NCBI RefSeq assembly: GCF_030687295.1
Contig: NZ_CP117425.1
Coordinates: 2,608,001 to 2,672,000 of the forward strand
DNA from: Pseudomonas beijingensis
GTDB lineage: Bacteria > Pseudomonadota > Gammaproteobacteria > Pseudomonadales > Pseudomonadaceae
DNA: 64,000 nucleotides
Direction of reading: 5' to 3'
Shown here: positions 1 through 8,171 of the stretch, piece after piece
How the letters are laid out: every line of letters begins with the position of its first letter
Position numbering within the stretch: the first letter of the stretch is position 1
Position numbers and translations under genes: made by a program
Notes under the pieces: model-generated
Databases searched by the model: none
What the model was told of the DNA's origin: nothing
What the model saw: only the letters and a program-made list of their open reading frames with translations

Positions 1-2
1 TG

Positions 3-173
3 CAGGAACTGGACCGCGAGATTCGCCTGAAGACCCGCAACAAGCGTTCGCTGGATGATGTGTTGCAGGGGGCGATGCGCTTGGAAACTGTCGATACCCA
101 GGAGTTTGTGCAGCTCAGTGAGAGCGTTCTGGGTGGGGCCTCTACTGTGCTGGATAGCCGGTTACTTCAGTGA
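3..173 (+). CDS. C-terminal fragment of a protein, possibly an M61-type peptidase
   Basis: Only the last 56 codons of a gene entering from the left edge are visible, ending in TGA just before a REP pair. The readable tail includes the stretch RSLDDVL followed by an acidic helix-like segment. This recalls the C-terminal end of the catalytic domain in M61 glycyl-aminopeptidase-like proteins (a LDxxIRxxTxxxxSLDDV pattern). The family call is from memory of that pattern and is weak. The reading frame is secure because it has Pseudomonas-like codon use and no competing frame. Confidence 0.45.
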   Translation, partial: QELDREIRLKTRNKRSLDDVLQGAMRLETVDTQEFVQLSESVLGGASTVLDSRLLQ

Positions 174-178
174 ACCCG

Positions 179-273
179 CCATCGCGAGCAAGCTCGCTCC
201 CACATTGATCGATGTCGTACACAAATAGTGTGTGCACCAAAGACCCAGTGTGGGAGCGAGCTTGCTCGCGATG
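179..273. repeat. REP inverted pair (REPIN)
   Basis: Two inverted copies of the GAGCAAGCTCGCTCCCAC-type palindrome (179-204 and 249-273) flank about 44 bases of unrelated spacer, directly behind the stop of the left-edge gene. Confidence 0.9.
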
Positions 274-298
274 AGGCCATCAGCCCCACCGCAAAAAA

Positions 299-679
299 TC
301 AGAGCCCAACTTTGGGCGAATCCAACGAATCATTCCCCGTCACCGTAGCCGTGCTCGTCGCCGCCTCGGCATTGGCCTTCAGGCGACTCAGCTCCTCACC
401 GGCCTGCTCGATCCGGGTGCGGGCGCTGTGCAGATTCTGGCGATTCTTTTCCAGCAGGCTCTTGGCCGAGCAATGTCCGGTGATCCCCCGCGCCAGGGCC
501 AGGCCGCCGATCGCCAGTTGAGCCAGGCCGATCACCCCGCCACGACGCAAGCCCTTGCCCATCATCATCAGCACACCGCCGGCCAGTGAGCCAACGCGTT
601 CCCAGCCGTGCACGTTTTGTGGCGGATGGGATTGGAAAGGGGTGCTCTCAATCGGCTCGAACGGATTGTTATCGCTCAT
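299..679 (-). CDS. DUF2892 (YgaP-like) membrane protein
   Basis: The 126-residue protein has a hydrophilic N-terminus. Then comes WERVGSLAGGVLMMMGKGLRRGGVIGLAQLAIGGLALARGITGHC (residues about 26-70, described here in parts), which gives two hydrophobic helices joined by a basic turn and ends in a GxTGHC motif. That pattern is typical of DUF2892 inner-membrane proteins. The last 50 residues form a charged helical tail, probably cytosolic. A GGAGAC ribosome-binding site precedes the ATG. The function of the family is not established; in some proteins this module is fused to rhodanese domains, but none is seen here. It appears to be a single-gene unit convergent with the left-edge gene. Confidence 0.75.
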   Translation of the reverse strand: MSDNNPFEPIESTPFQSHPPQNVHGWERVGSLAGGVLMMMGKGLRRGGVIGLAQLAIGGLALARGITGHCSAKSLLEKNRQNLHSARTRIEQAGEELSRLKANAEAATSTATVTGNDSLDSPKVGL

Positions 680-756
680 GATCTGTCTCCAGTGTGGGGA
701 TTGGTATAAAACTGACTGCCTGAGCGATTGCCTCGTTCAATCGAATATTGCACCGA

Positions 757-1228
757 TCAGCGGAATTGCGGCCCTGAGCGGGTGTTGTTGCCTTTGGCCA
801 TGCGGTCATACAGCACGACGTTGACCGTGGCGGCCAGGTTCATGCAGCCGGTGGTGGGGATGTACACCACGTCCTCGCACCAGTCGCGGATGTCCTTGTC
901 CAGCGAACCGTCCTCCGGGCCGAAGATGTACAGCGCCCGGTCCGGGTGGGTGTATTCGGGCAGCGGACGTGCGCCTTCCACCAGCTCCACGGCCACTGGC
1001 ACACAGCCCAGGGGGCAGGATTTTCTTCAGGTCGTCGATGCCGATCAGAGGGATGTCGTAATGGACTTTCTTGGTGTCGGTGACGAAGTCGGCGGCGCGC
1101 TCATAGCGCTTGCCGGTGTAGAACACCGACGCCACGCCGTAGCAACCGGCGGCACGCATGACCGAACCGACATTTTCCGGTGACTTGGGGTTGAACAGAC
1201 CGATGCAGCTATAGCGTTTGTTGGCCAC
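757..1228 (-). pseudogene. SpoU/TrmH-family RNA methyltransferase, frameshifted
   Basis: Read in two frames this is a complete 156-residue SpoU-family (SPOUT) methyltransferase, which would transfer a methyl group from S-adenosylmethionine to a tRNA or rRNA. Motif 1 (NPKSPENVGSVMRAA) lies in the upstream frame. Motif 2 (LYIFGPEDGSL) and motif 3 (IPTTGCMNLAATVNV) lie in the downstream frame. The break falls in a run of five G on the plus strand (1011-1015). Removing one G gives the continuous junction KKILPLGCVPVAVEL. The start is GTG at 1228, chosen because the family begins close to the first motif. As written the upstream frame makes a truncated protein without the cofactor-binding knot. 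A sequence error is as likely as real inactivation. Confidence 0.8.
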
Positions 1229-1316
1229 GGGCGGGGTGCCTTTGGGGAAAAGGCGCGATTATACGGGGAATGGGGGAGGGTGGTCAGGTTCGAGATGTGT
1301 GGTGTTTGTTTGATCG

Positions 1317-1456
1317 CCATCGCGAGCAAGCTCGCTCCCACATTGGATTTTCGGCATACACGAAACCCTGTGGGAGCAAAGCTTGCTCGCGAAATAGGCG
1401 CCTCGGTTTCTGAAAGACCGCATCGGCTTCATCGCGGGCAAGCCTTGCTCCCACAA
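1317..1456. repeat. REP cluster, three elements
   Basis: A GCGAGCAAGCTCGCTCCC element (1317-1342) is followed by an inverted pair of the AGCAAAGCTTGCTCGCGA / CGCGGGCAAGCCTTGCTCCC type (1369-1392 and 1430-1456), filling most of the gap between two minus-strand genes. Confidence 0.9.
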
Positions 1457-1481
1457 AGCAGGGCTCGTCACTATGGCTGGA

Positions 1482-1856
1482 TTACTCGTCTTTCTTCATC
1501 AACCCAGCCAAAGCGGCAAAGGGGTTGTGGGTCGCCTTGGCGATTTTCGGGGTGCTCAGGGAGCCGTCGCCAAAGTATTGCTGGTCGGTGTAGCGCGAGT
1601 GTTCGTTGTCGTGGCAGTACAGGCACAACAGTTCCCAGTTGGAACCGTCCTGGGGGTTGTTGTCGTGGTTGTGGTCGCGGTGGTGAACGGTCAGTTCGCT
1701 CAAGCGCTTGCCGGAAAACTCACGGGCGCAGCGGCCACAGACATGGGGGTACATTTTCAGGGCTTTGTCGCGGTAGCCCATCTCCCGATCGCGCTGGGCA
1801 TCGGCGAGGATACGGTCCAGCTTGGCGGTGTTGGACGGTGGCGTTGACGAACTCAT
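1482..1856 (-). CDS. yajD: HNH nuclease family protein YajD
   Basis: A 124-residue protein with the zinc-finger-like HNH layout: CGRC near residue 40, the ELTVHHRDHNHDN core carrying the HH...N catalytic pattern near residues 55-66, and CLYCHDNEH near residue 78. This arrangement and the C-terminal THNPFAALAG stretch are characteristic of YajD proteins. It is predicted to be a small cytosolic metal-dependent nuclease; its cellular target is unknown. An AGGTGA ribosome-binding site precedes the ATG. No frameshift or missing catalytic residue is seen. Confidence 0.85.
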   Translation of the reverse strand: MSSSTPPSNTAKLDRILADAQRDREMGYRDKALKMYPHVCGRCAREFSGKRLSELTVHHRDHNHDNNPQDGSNWELLCLYCHDNEHSRYTDQQYFGDGSLSTPKIAKATHNPFAALAGLMKKDE

Positions 1857-1904
1857 GGGTTCACCTTTGTAAAAAAGACAGATGACGGTTGGGCACAGTT
1901 TAGC

Positions 1905-2591
1905 TCAGCCCTTGAGTTTCTCGGCAATCCAGATGGTGTGGCGGGTGCCTTTGTTGCCATGGGCGAACACTTGCACCTCTTCGGCCTTGAAGCCGGCTTT
2001 CTTCAGTTTGTCGGAAAACTGCCGGTCGGCGCTGGCCGACCATACCGCCAGCACGCCCTTGGGCCGCAGGGCCTTGGCGCAGGCGGCCAGGCCTCCGGCC
2101 GAGTACAGCCAACTGTTGGCTTTCTGGGTCAGGCCTTCCGGGCCGTTGTCGACATCGAGCATGATCGCGTCGAACCCCTGGGGTTCGGCTTGCAGCACCT
2201 TGGCCACGTCTTCCAGGCGGATCACCGTGCGCGGGTCCGCCAGCGGCCGCCCGGCTTTTTCACCCAAGGGGCCACGGTTCCACTCCACCACGCCGGGCAC
2301 CAGCTCAGCCACCACCACTTCGGCGGTCTTGCCCAGGTGCTTGAGGGCCGAAGCGAGGGTGAAGCCCATGCCGAGGCCGCCGATCAGCACGCGTGAGCCA
2401 GGACGACCGGCGACCTTGCGGCAAGGAATCTCCGCCAGGGCGTCTTCGGACCCGTGCATGCGGGTGTTCATCAACTGCCCGCCGTCACCGCCCTGGATCT
2501 TGATGACGAAGTCTTCGCCGTACTCGAACAGGCACAGGGCACCGCCGTTATCAGGGATGGGCGTGGTGTCGAGCAGAACGAAACGTTTCAT
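1905..2591 (-). CDS. spermidine synthase-like methyltransferase-fold protein
   Basis: The 228-residue protein has the Rossmann motif LIGGLGMGFTLASAL (about residues 57-72), an acidic strand VVVAELVPGVVEWN, and DAIMLDVDNGPEG in the position of the spermidine synthase active-site segment. The family of spermidine-synthase-like proteins shares the aminopropyltransferase fold, but many members lack the polyamine-binding domain, and this one is shorter than true SpeE (about 280 residues). Its substrate is therefore unknown. I start at the ATG that begins MKRFVLLDT; a TTG seven codons upstream is also open, but nothing resembling a ribosome-binding site decides between them. No neighbour has a polyamine role. 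Confidence 0.7.
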   Translation of the reverse strand: MKRFVLLDTTPIPDNGGALCLFEYGEDFVIKIQGGDGGQLMNTRMHGSEDALAEIPCRKVAGRPGSRVLIGGLGMGFTLASALKHLGKTAEVVVAELVPGVVEWNRGPLGEKAGRPLADPRTVIRLEDVAKVLQAEPQGFDAIMLDVDNGPEGLTQKANSWLYSAGGLAACAKALRPKGVLAVWSASADRQFSDKLKKAGFKAEEVQVFAHGNKGTRHTIWIAEKLKG

Positions 2592-2663
2592 GGAAATCTC
2601 ATAGGAGGGCAAACCGCGCGGTAACGACTAGCCTTAAAGCAGACAATAGCCACGGAGCCATTG

Positions 2664-2951
2664 ATGAAGTGCATCATTCTAACGGCCATTGCCCTGGCGG
2701 CGCTCTCAATAAGTTGCGCCCAGGCTCAACAACCGACGATTCCGGTCAACCCGCCCAGCATCCCAGGGTCGCCGGGCACTGATACCCCGATGCCGTATCC
2801 GCCGGTCACACCCAACGGTGTGCCCAAGGCTGGCCCGGGAAGCGGTGGACCGCCCTTGCTGCCGCCCATTGAAATGCCCAAGCCGCCCAAGGACCAGCCG
2901 ATACCGGGCATGGAGCCGAAGCCGGTGAAGGCCAAGTCGCCGGGGGGGTAA
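2664..2951 (+). CDS. small proline-rich secreted protein
   Basis: The 95-residue product begins with a clear signal peptide (MKCIILTAIALAALSISCAQAQ, a basic-hydrophobic-polar profile with an AQA cleavage site), although the CAQ triplet could also be read as a weak lipoprotein box. The mature part is almost entirely Pro, Gly, Ser and Thr, with PPSIPGSPGT and PPLLPPIEMPKPPK segments, so it is probably disordered in the periplasm. ATG at 2664 is preferred to the TTG at 2661 because CACGGAG lies at the right distance. No family is recognised. The gene is divergent from the spermidine-synthase-like gene and shares a 72-base promoter gap with it. Confidence 0.6.
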   Translation: MKCIILTAIALAALSISCAQAQQPTIPVNPPSIPGSPGTDTPMPYPPVTPNGVPKAGPGSGGPPLLPPIEMPKPPKDQPIPGMEPKPVKAKSPGG

Positions 2952-2974
2952 ATCCTCGACACGACGCAATAACC

Positions 2975-3064
2975 TGTGGGAGCGAGCTTGCTCGCGATGG
3001 CTGTGTGTCAGTCAATATTGATACCGACTGACCCTCCGCCATCGCGAGCAAGCTCGCTCCCACA
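2975..3064. repeat. REP inverted pair (REPIN)
   Basis: GTGGGAGCGAGCTTGCTCGC at the left end is mirrored by GCGAGCAAGCTCGCTCCCAC at the right end, about 40 bases apart, between two convergent genes. Confidence 0.9.
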
Positions 3065-3092
3065 GGGGCTCCTGTGGGTTTAATGGTTGCTG

Positions 3093-3566
3093 TCAGACCT
3101 GCTGCGACAACAACTGCCCATCCGCCATGCGCAGGCGCTTGGACAGGGAGACGGCGAGGGCGCGGATGATCTTGGCGGCGATCTTGGGGGCGTCGTTGAG
3201 CATTTTTTCCAGGGAGTCCTTGCCCAGGTTCAGCAACTGGCAATCACTGGCGGCGATGCAACTGGCCGAGCGCCGTTCGCCGTCGAGCACGGCCATTTCG
3301 CCGAAGGCCCGACCGCTGCGCAGGGTAGCGATGGTCACGGGTTGGCCGTCGGGGCCGGTTTTCTGCACGGCCACCTGGCCGGTGTGGATGATGCACATGA
3401 AGCTGCCGGCATCGCCCTCGCGGAAAATCGCTTCGCCCTCGGCGATGGCGCTGATGCTGAAATAGCCCGACGCCGCGGCGAAGTCGACGGGCAGCAACTG
3501 GTCGAACAGACCGCAGTCCATCAGCCAGTCGCGGATTTCTTTGTTCAGTAAGGTCGGTTCTGACAT
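3093..3566 (-). CDS. cyclic nucleotide-binding domain protein
   Basis: The whole 157-residue protein is one CRP-like beta-roll. EGEAIFREGDAGSFMCIIHTGQVAV covers the first beta strands, and SGRAFGEMAVLDGERRSASCIA is the phosphate-binding cassette, where FGEMAVL and the RRSAS arginine are the expected cyclic-nucleotide contacts. There is no DNA-binding helix-turn-helix or catalytic domain, so it is a stand-alone sensor or a regulatory subunit rather than a transcription factor. The ligand (cAMP, cGMP or none) cannot be told from sequence. The gene is flanked by REP elements on both sides and looks monocistronic. Confidence 0.8.
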   Translation of the reverse strand: MSEPTLLNKEIRDWLMDCGLFDQLLPVDFAAASGYFSISAIAEGEAIFREGDAGSFMCIIHTGQVAVQKTGPDGQPVTIATLRSGRAFGEMAVLDGERRSASCIAASDCQLLNLGKDSLEKMLNDAPKIAAKIIRALAVSLSKRLRMADGQLLSQQV

Positions 3567-3643
3567 GTCGTCACGGTCTTTTTCTTGTGTTTGTTACGGG
3601 TTCAGGTTGGCCCGGGTGTAAGCAGATCTTTGGGACAGACTCT

Positions 3644-3750
3644 TGTGGGAGCAAGGCTTGCCCGCGATGGCATCAGCTTGATCTGACAGACAGAACTGAG
3701 TCGCCTGTATCGCGGGCAAGCCTTGCTCCCACAAAGGCTCGCTCCCACAT
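3644..3750. repeat. REP inverted pair plus partial copy
   Basis: GTGGGAGCAAGGCTTGCCCGCGA (3644-3667) is mirrored by TCGCGGGCAAGCCTTGCTCCCAC (3710-3732). A truncated GCTCGCTCCCACATTGG fragment is joined directly behind it. Confidence 0.88.
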
Positions 3751-3813
3751 TGGATTTTAGTTGTCTCAGAGCCTTGCGCATGGAGCTAAGACCCAGCGAT
3801 CCGATGGAGTTCC

Positions 3814-5869
3814 TCAGACCACCCCCAAAACCTTCAAGACAAATGCATATTCGAGCGCTACGTCACGCAATCCCTGGTAACGCCCGCTCATTCCGCCGTG
3901 GCCGGCGCCCAGTTCGGTCTTGAGCAGCAGGGGGTTGTCGTCGGTCTTGGTGGCGCGCAATTTCGCCACCCACTTGGCCGCCTCCCAGTACTGCACGCGG
4001 CTGTCGTTGTACCCGGCGATCACCAACAGCGCCGGGTACGCCTGGGCGCGGACGTTTTCGTACGGGGCGTAGGCCCGGATCCGATCATAAACGTCCGGCT
4101 CCTCTGGATTGCCCCATTCGTCGTATTCGGTGACGGTCAGCGGCAGGTCGGGGTCGAGCATGGTGTTGAGCACATCGACGAACGGCACTTCGGCAATCGC
4201 CACCTTGAACAGCTCCGGACGTTGATTGAGCACCGCGCCGATCAGCAGGCCGCCGGCGCTGCCGCCACTGATCGCCAGTTGGTCAGCGGTGGTGAAACCG
4301 TTGGCGATCAAATGTTCGGCGCAGGCGATGAAGTCGCTGAAGGTGTTGTGCTTGTGCTCCTGTTTGCCGGCGCGATACCAGGCTTCCCCCAACTCACCGC
4401 CGCCGCGCACGTGGGCAATGGCAAACGCCACACCACGGTCGAGCAGGCTCAGCCGCGCATGGGAAAACCACGGGTCGAGGCTTTCGCCATAGGCGCCATA
4501 TCCGTACAAGTACAGCGGCACCGGCTGGCCAAGGGCTTCGCGCTTGACCACCAGGCTGATGGGCACCTGGGTGCCGTCCGCTGCCGTCGCCCAGAGCCGC
4601 TGGCTGACGTAGGGCATCGGCGTCGAACGGCCCCAGCACCGGGGTTTGCTTGAGCACGACCTGCGCGCCGCTAGCCAGGTCCAACTGACGGATCTGCGCC
4701 GGGCGGTTCAGGGCTTCGTAGCGCAGGCGGATGCGCTCGCTGGAAAATTCCAGGCTGTTCTGCACATGCAGGCTGTAGGCCGCGTCCGGCAACTGCACCC
4801 GATACGCCGGCAAGCCCTGGGGATGCACCTCGATGATCGGCAGGCCGCCCTCGCGCAGGCTCAGGGTCATGGCCCCGGCGTTCAGGCTCAGGCCGTCGAT
4901 CATCACCGTGTCGCTGTGGGGGATCAGGTTTTGCCAGTCGGCCTCGGTCGGCGCCACGCCGGTGTCGGCAGCCTGGTACAGGGCGAAGTTGATCCCGTCG
5001 CGGTTGCTGCGGATCAACCAGGTCCATTGGCCATCGAGCCGGCCGTGGTCGACGTCGTATTCGTGGTTTTCCAGGCGTGGCGCCAGGCAAGTGAAGGGCT
5101 GTTGCGGTTGCGCGGCGTCCAGCACCCAGACTTCGCTGGTGGTCTTGCTGCCCAGGGACAGGATCAACTGCTTTTCCGAGCTCGAACGATAGCAATGCAG
5201 GAAGAAGCGCCCGTCCGGCTCATGGAACACTTGCTCGGCGGCCGTACCGTCCAGGCGATAGCGCCAGAGTTTGTGAGGACGGTGGGTCTCGTCCAGCTCA
5301 CCAAAAAACAGCGTCAGGCTGTCGTTGGCCCAAGTCATGCTGCCGTCGCAATCGTCGAAGGACAGTTCACTGACCTTGTCGTTGGACAATTCCTTCACGA
5401 ACAGGGTGTAGATCTCATCGCCCGTGGTGTCCAGGCTGTAGGCCAGGCGCTGGTGGTCGGGGCTGATGCTGAAGGCGCCCAGGGCAAAGAAACCGCCGCC
5501 GGCCAACGCGTTCGGGTCCAGCAGCAGTTGTTCGCGGCTCTCGTCCACGGTCAGGCTGTCGTCGGCCGGGCGCGGGCAACGGTAATGGCGCGGGTATTCG
5601 TCACCGGCGGTGGTGCGGGTGTAATACAGGTACGGGCCCCAGGGCGAGGGCAGGGACAGGTCGGTCTCGAGGATACGCCCCTTGATTTCCTGGAACAGGG
5701 TTTCGCGCAGTTCCGCCTGATCGGCGAGTTGCGCGTCCTGATAGCTGTTTTCCGCCTTGAGGTAGTCGAGCACGGCGTCGGTGTCGCGCTCCTGCAGCCA
5801 GGCGTACGGGTCAACGCCGGCGTCCTTGCGGGCAATCGGGGCGTTGGAAACGTGGGCAGATAGGGACAT
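3814..5869 (-). pseudogene. ptrB: oligopeptidase B (S9A prolyl oligopeptidase family), frameshifted
   Basis: Bridging one frameshift gives exactly 684 residues, the usual length of oligopeptidase B, a cytosolic serine peptidase that cleaves short peptides after Arg or Lys. The N-terminal frame (5869 down to about 4614) holds the seven-bladed propeller. The C-terminal frame holds the alpha/beta-hydrolase domain with nucleophile Ser in SGGSAGG, Asp in AGYNDSRV and His in GAGHGGMSG. The break lies at GGG 4612-4614 on the plus strand. Removing one base joins GPFDADA to YVSQRLWAT as in homologues. As written the peptide ends before the catalytic domain. The start is the ATG at 5869 giving MSLSAHVS, behind GAGAG. 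Confidence 0.88.
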
Positions 5870-6004
5870 GAAAGGCTCTCGAACGTTGTACAAAAAGGGA
5901 CACGCGGCCTGGACAGAAGCCACCACACAGGCCATTCGCCAGACGCCGGGGCAGCCTGACGCGTGAAAAGCCGTTACTATAAGCGTCTCTTTGCCTGCCT
6001 TGCC

Positions 6005-6502
6005 ATGGACACCATGACCGAGAATGACTATCTGATCGCCTGGGGCCTCTACGCCTTCGCCGCCCTGGGCTGCCTACTGGTGTGGATGCGCATGACCCGC
6101 TGGATGTGGCGCTGGTTGCGCGAGCCGCTGCGCTTGTTGATGGCGGTGTTGCTGTTCAGCCCCACCGTCGTCGACCCGGTGAAGGACAAAGTTGCCCCAG
6201 CCTTGGCCATTGTCGCCCTGGACATCTTGTTCAAGGTTGGCAACAACGTCTGGCGGGCGGCGTCCGATCTGCTCATGTATGGCATGATCGCCTTCGGCTT
6301 CTACCTGGTGATCGTGCTGATCCGCTTCCCCATCGAGCGGGCCGCCAATGCGCGCAAGGAACGGGCTGCCGCCGCCAAAGCCGCCGCCGTGGCCGATGAG
6401 CCCGAGGACGAGCCACCGTTCGGCGTGGCCGGTGATGACCGTTACGGTCGCCCGCCCGTGCCGAGCAACCCCCAGCGTTCGCGTATCGAACCGCGCCTGT
6501 AA
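6005..6502 (+). CDS. small inner-membrane protein of unknown function
   Basis: The 165-residue product (from ATG 6005; ATG 6014 is an equally possible start) has a hydrophobic segment at about 10-25, a tryptophan- and arginine-rich stretch RMTRWMWRWLREPLR, then hydrophobic segments near 40-55 and 95-120. It ends in an Ala/Glu/Pro-rich cytosolic tail. I do not recognise a family. It is divergent from ptrB. It is followed after 32 bases by yafJ and then by a DUF2937 gene on the same strand, so the three may form a transcription unit. No convincing ribosome-binding site marks either start. Confidence 0.6.
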   Translation: MDTMTENDYLIAWGLYAFAALGCLLVWMRMTRWMWRWLREPLRLLMAVLLFSPTVVDPVKDKVAPALAIVALDILFKVGNNVWRAASDLLMYGMIAFGFYLVIVLIRFPIERAANARKERAAAAKAAAVADEPEDEPPFGVAGDDRYGRPPVPSNPQRSRIEPRL

Positions 6503-6534
6503 GCAGGCCTGCCCCTTGAAGCGAGAGTTCGAGC

Positions 6535-7311
6535 ATGTGTGAGTTACTGGGCATGAGCGCCAATGTGCCGACCGACATCGTGTTCAGCTTCACCGGGCTG
6601 ATGCAGCGCGGCGGCAAGACCGGGCCGCACCGGGACGGTTGGGGCATCGCCTTCTATGAAGGCCGTGGCCTGCGCCTGTTCCAGGACCCGGCCGCCAGCA
6701 GTGAATCGGAAGTGGCGAACCTGGTACAGCGTTATCCGATCAAGAGCGAAGTGGTGATCGGGCATATTCGCCAGGCCAACGTCGGCAAGGTCTGCCTGTC
6801 CAACACCCACCCGTTCGTGCGTGAGTTGTGGGGCCGCAATTGGTGTTTTGCCCACAACGGCCAGCTCGCCGATTTCCAACCGGGCGTGAGCTTCTACCGT
6901 CCGGTGGGCGACACCGACAGCGAAGCGGCTTTCTGCGATCTGCTCAACCGCGTGCGCCAGGCCTTCCCGGAACCGGTAGAGGTGGAACAGCTGTTACCGT
7001 CGTTGATCGAGGCTTGCACCGAATACCGCAGCAAAGGCGTGTTCAACTGCCTGCTTAGCGATGGCGACTGGCTGTTCTGCTATTGCTCGACCAAACTGGC
7101 CCAGATCACCCGTCGCGCGCCGTTCGGCCCGGCGCGTCTCAAGGACGTGGATGTGATTGTCGATTTCCAGGCCGAAACCACGCCCAATGACGTGGTCACG
7201 GTGATCGCCACCGAACCCTTGACCGAAAACGAAACCTGGACCCGCTACGAACCGGGCCAATGGAGCCTGTGGCGACGCGGCGAATGCGTCAGCCACGGCC
7301 GGACCGAATAA
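6535..7311 (+). CDS. yafJ: class II glutamine amidotransferase YafJ
   Basis: [10 protein letters not shown] places the N-terminal nucleophile cysteine at position 2, exposed after removal of Met as in Ntn-type glutamine amidotransferases. [25 protein letters not shown] and FAHNGQL are the further signature segments that build the glutamine pocket. At 258 residues it is a stand-alone amidohydrolase domain without a synthase partner, as in the YafJ family, whose ammonia acceptor is not established. GCGAGAG precedes the ATG. The downstream DUF2937 gene follows after 12 bases. Confidence 0.88.
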   Translation: MCELLGMSANVPTDIVFSFTGLMQRGGKTGPHRDGWGIAFYEGRGLRLFQDPAASSESEVANLVQRYPIKSEVVIGHIRQANVGKVCLSNTHPFVRELWGRNWCFAHNGQLADFQPGVSFYRPVGDTDSEAAFCDLLNRVRQAFPEPVEVEQLLPSLIEACTEYRSKGVFNCLLSDGDWLFCYCSTKLAQITRRAPFGPARLKDVDVIVDFQAETTPNDVVTVIATEPLTENETWTRYEPGQWSLWRRGECVSHGRTE

Positions 7312-7323
7312 GGACGTCACGTT

Positions 7324-7866
7324 ATGTTGCTCAGTTATCTACGGCTGGTGTTGTTCGCGGTGGGCCTGTTGGTTGGGGTCCAGGTGCCGGGCTTCATCAA
7401 TGATTACGCCAAGCGGGTCGAGGCTCACCTGATCGAGGCGCAGACCGGCCTGCAAGGTTTCCAGGGCACCGCCAACCAGTTCTTCAAAGGTGACATGCAG
7501 GCCCTGGTGGCCCATTACCGTGCCAGCGAGGACCCGATCTTTCGCAGCGATGCCGACAGCCTGAACACCTTGCTCGTGCGCCAGCAGGCCCTGGACAAGC
7601 AATTCCAGGCGATGCAGGGCCCATGGTACATCCGCCTGCTGCAAGTGGCGCTGGCCGCCGATCCGGACATCCGCAAGGAAACCTGGAACGGCTACAGTTA
7701 CCAGATCCTGCTGACCCCCGAGGCCATGGTCTGGGGCATCAGCGGCGCGATGTTGCTGTCGTTTGGCCTGGAATGCCTGTTCCGCCTGATCGACTGGGTG
7801 GTGCTGGGCGGCAAGCGCCTGCGCCAGAGCCGACCGATTGAAGAGCGCAACCTTCGGGGGCTGTAG
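7324..7866 (+). CDS. DUF2937 family membrane protein
   Basis: The 180-residue protein has an N-terminal hydrophobic helix (YLRLVLFAVGLLVGVQVPGFI), a long soluble helical segment containing YAKRVEAHLIEAQTGLQGFQ that would face the periplasm, and a second membrane helix near residues 136-160 (AMVWGISGAMLLSFGLECLF). This two-helix layout with the VPGFIxDYxKRVxAHxxEA pattern is that of DUF2937 proteins, whose role is unknown. An AAGGA site precedes the ATG, and the gene lies 12 bases behind yafJ, so the two are probably co-transcribed. Confidence 0.8.
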   Translation: MLLSYLRLVLFAVGLLVGVQVPGFINDYAKRVEAHLIEAQTGLQGFQGTANQFFKGDMQALVAHYRASEDPIFRSDADSLNTLLVRQQALDKQFQAMQGPWYIRLLQVALAADPDIRKETWNGYSYQILLTPEAMVWGISGAMLLSFGLECLFRLIDWVVLGGKRLRQSRPIEERNLRGL

Positions 7867-7882
7867 CGCGGCAGCGGACCTC

Positions 7883-7995
7883 TGTGGCGAGGGGATTTAT
7901 CCCCGCTACGTGGGAGCAAAGCTTGCTCGCGAAACAGACGCCTCGGTTTCTGAATGATCGCGTCAGCGTCATCGCGGGCAAGCCTTGCTCCCACA
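7883..7995. repeat. REP cluster with nested outer arm
   Basis: A TGTGGCGAGGGGATTTATCCCC element (7883-7905) is followed by the inverted pair TGGGAGCAAAGCTTGCTCGCGA (7911-7932) and CGCGGGCAAGCCTTGCTCCCA (7973-7995). Confidence 0.88.
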
Positions 7996-8171
7996 ACAGT
8001 GTTCGTTCAGCTCCGGCTGATGACACCCCCTGCACCCAATCAACTTTTTCTTATGACCCAGCCAAGGTTTTATTCGTTGGACGGGATCGGCCGCGCGCTC
8101 AAGAATCGGGGCAACGGTCTCCACGTCAGCGTCGTCGAGACTCAAAAATAATAAAACCGTGGAGAACCACC

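Noticed and set aside
4646..5863. A 405-codon open frame antisense to ptrB
   Set aside because: It has shadow composition only and no homology-like feature.
7884..8171. A 96-codon N-terminal extension of the MFS transporter
   Set aside because: The extension runs through a REP pair and has no ribosome-binding site; the ATG at 8172 has GGAG at good spacing and starts near the first helix.
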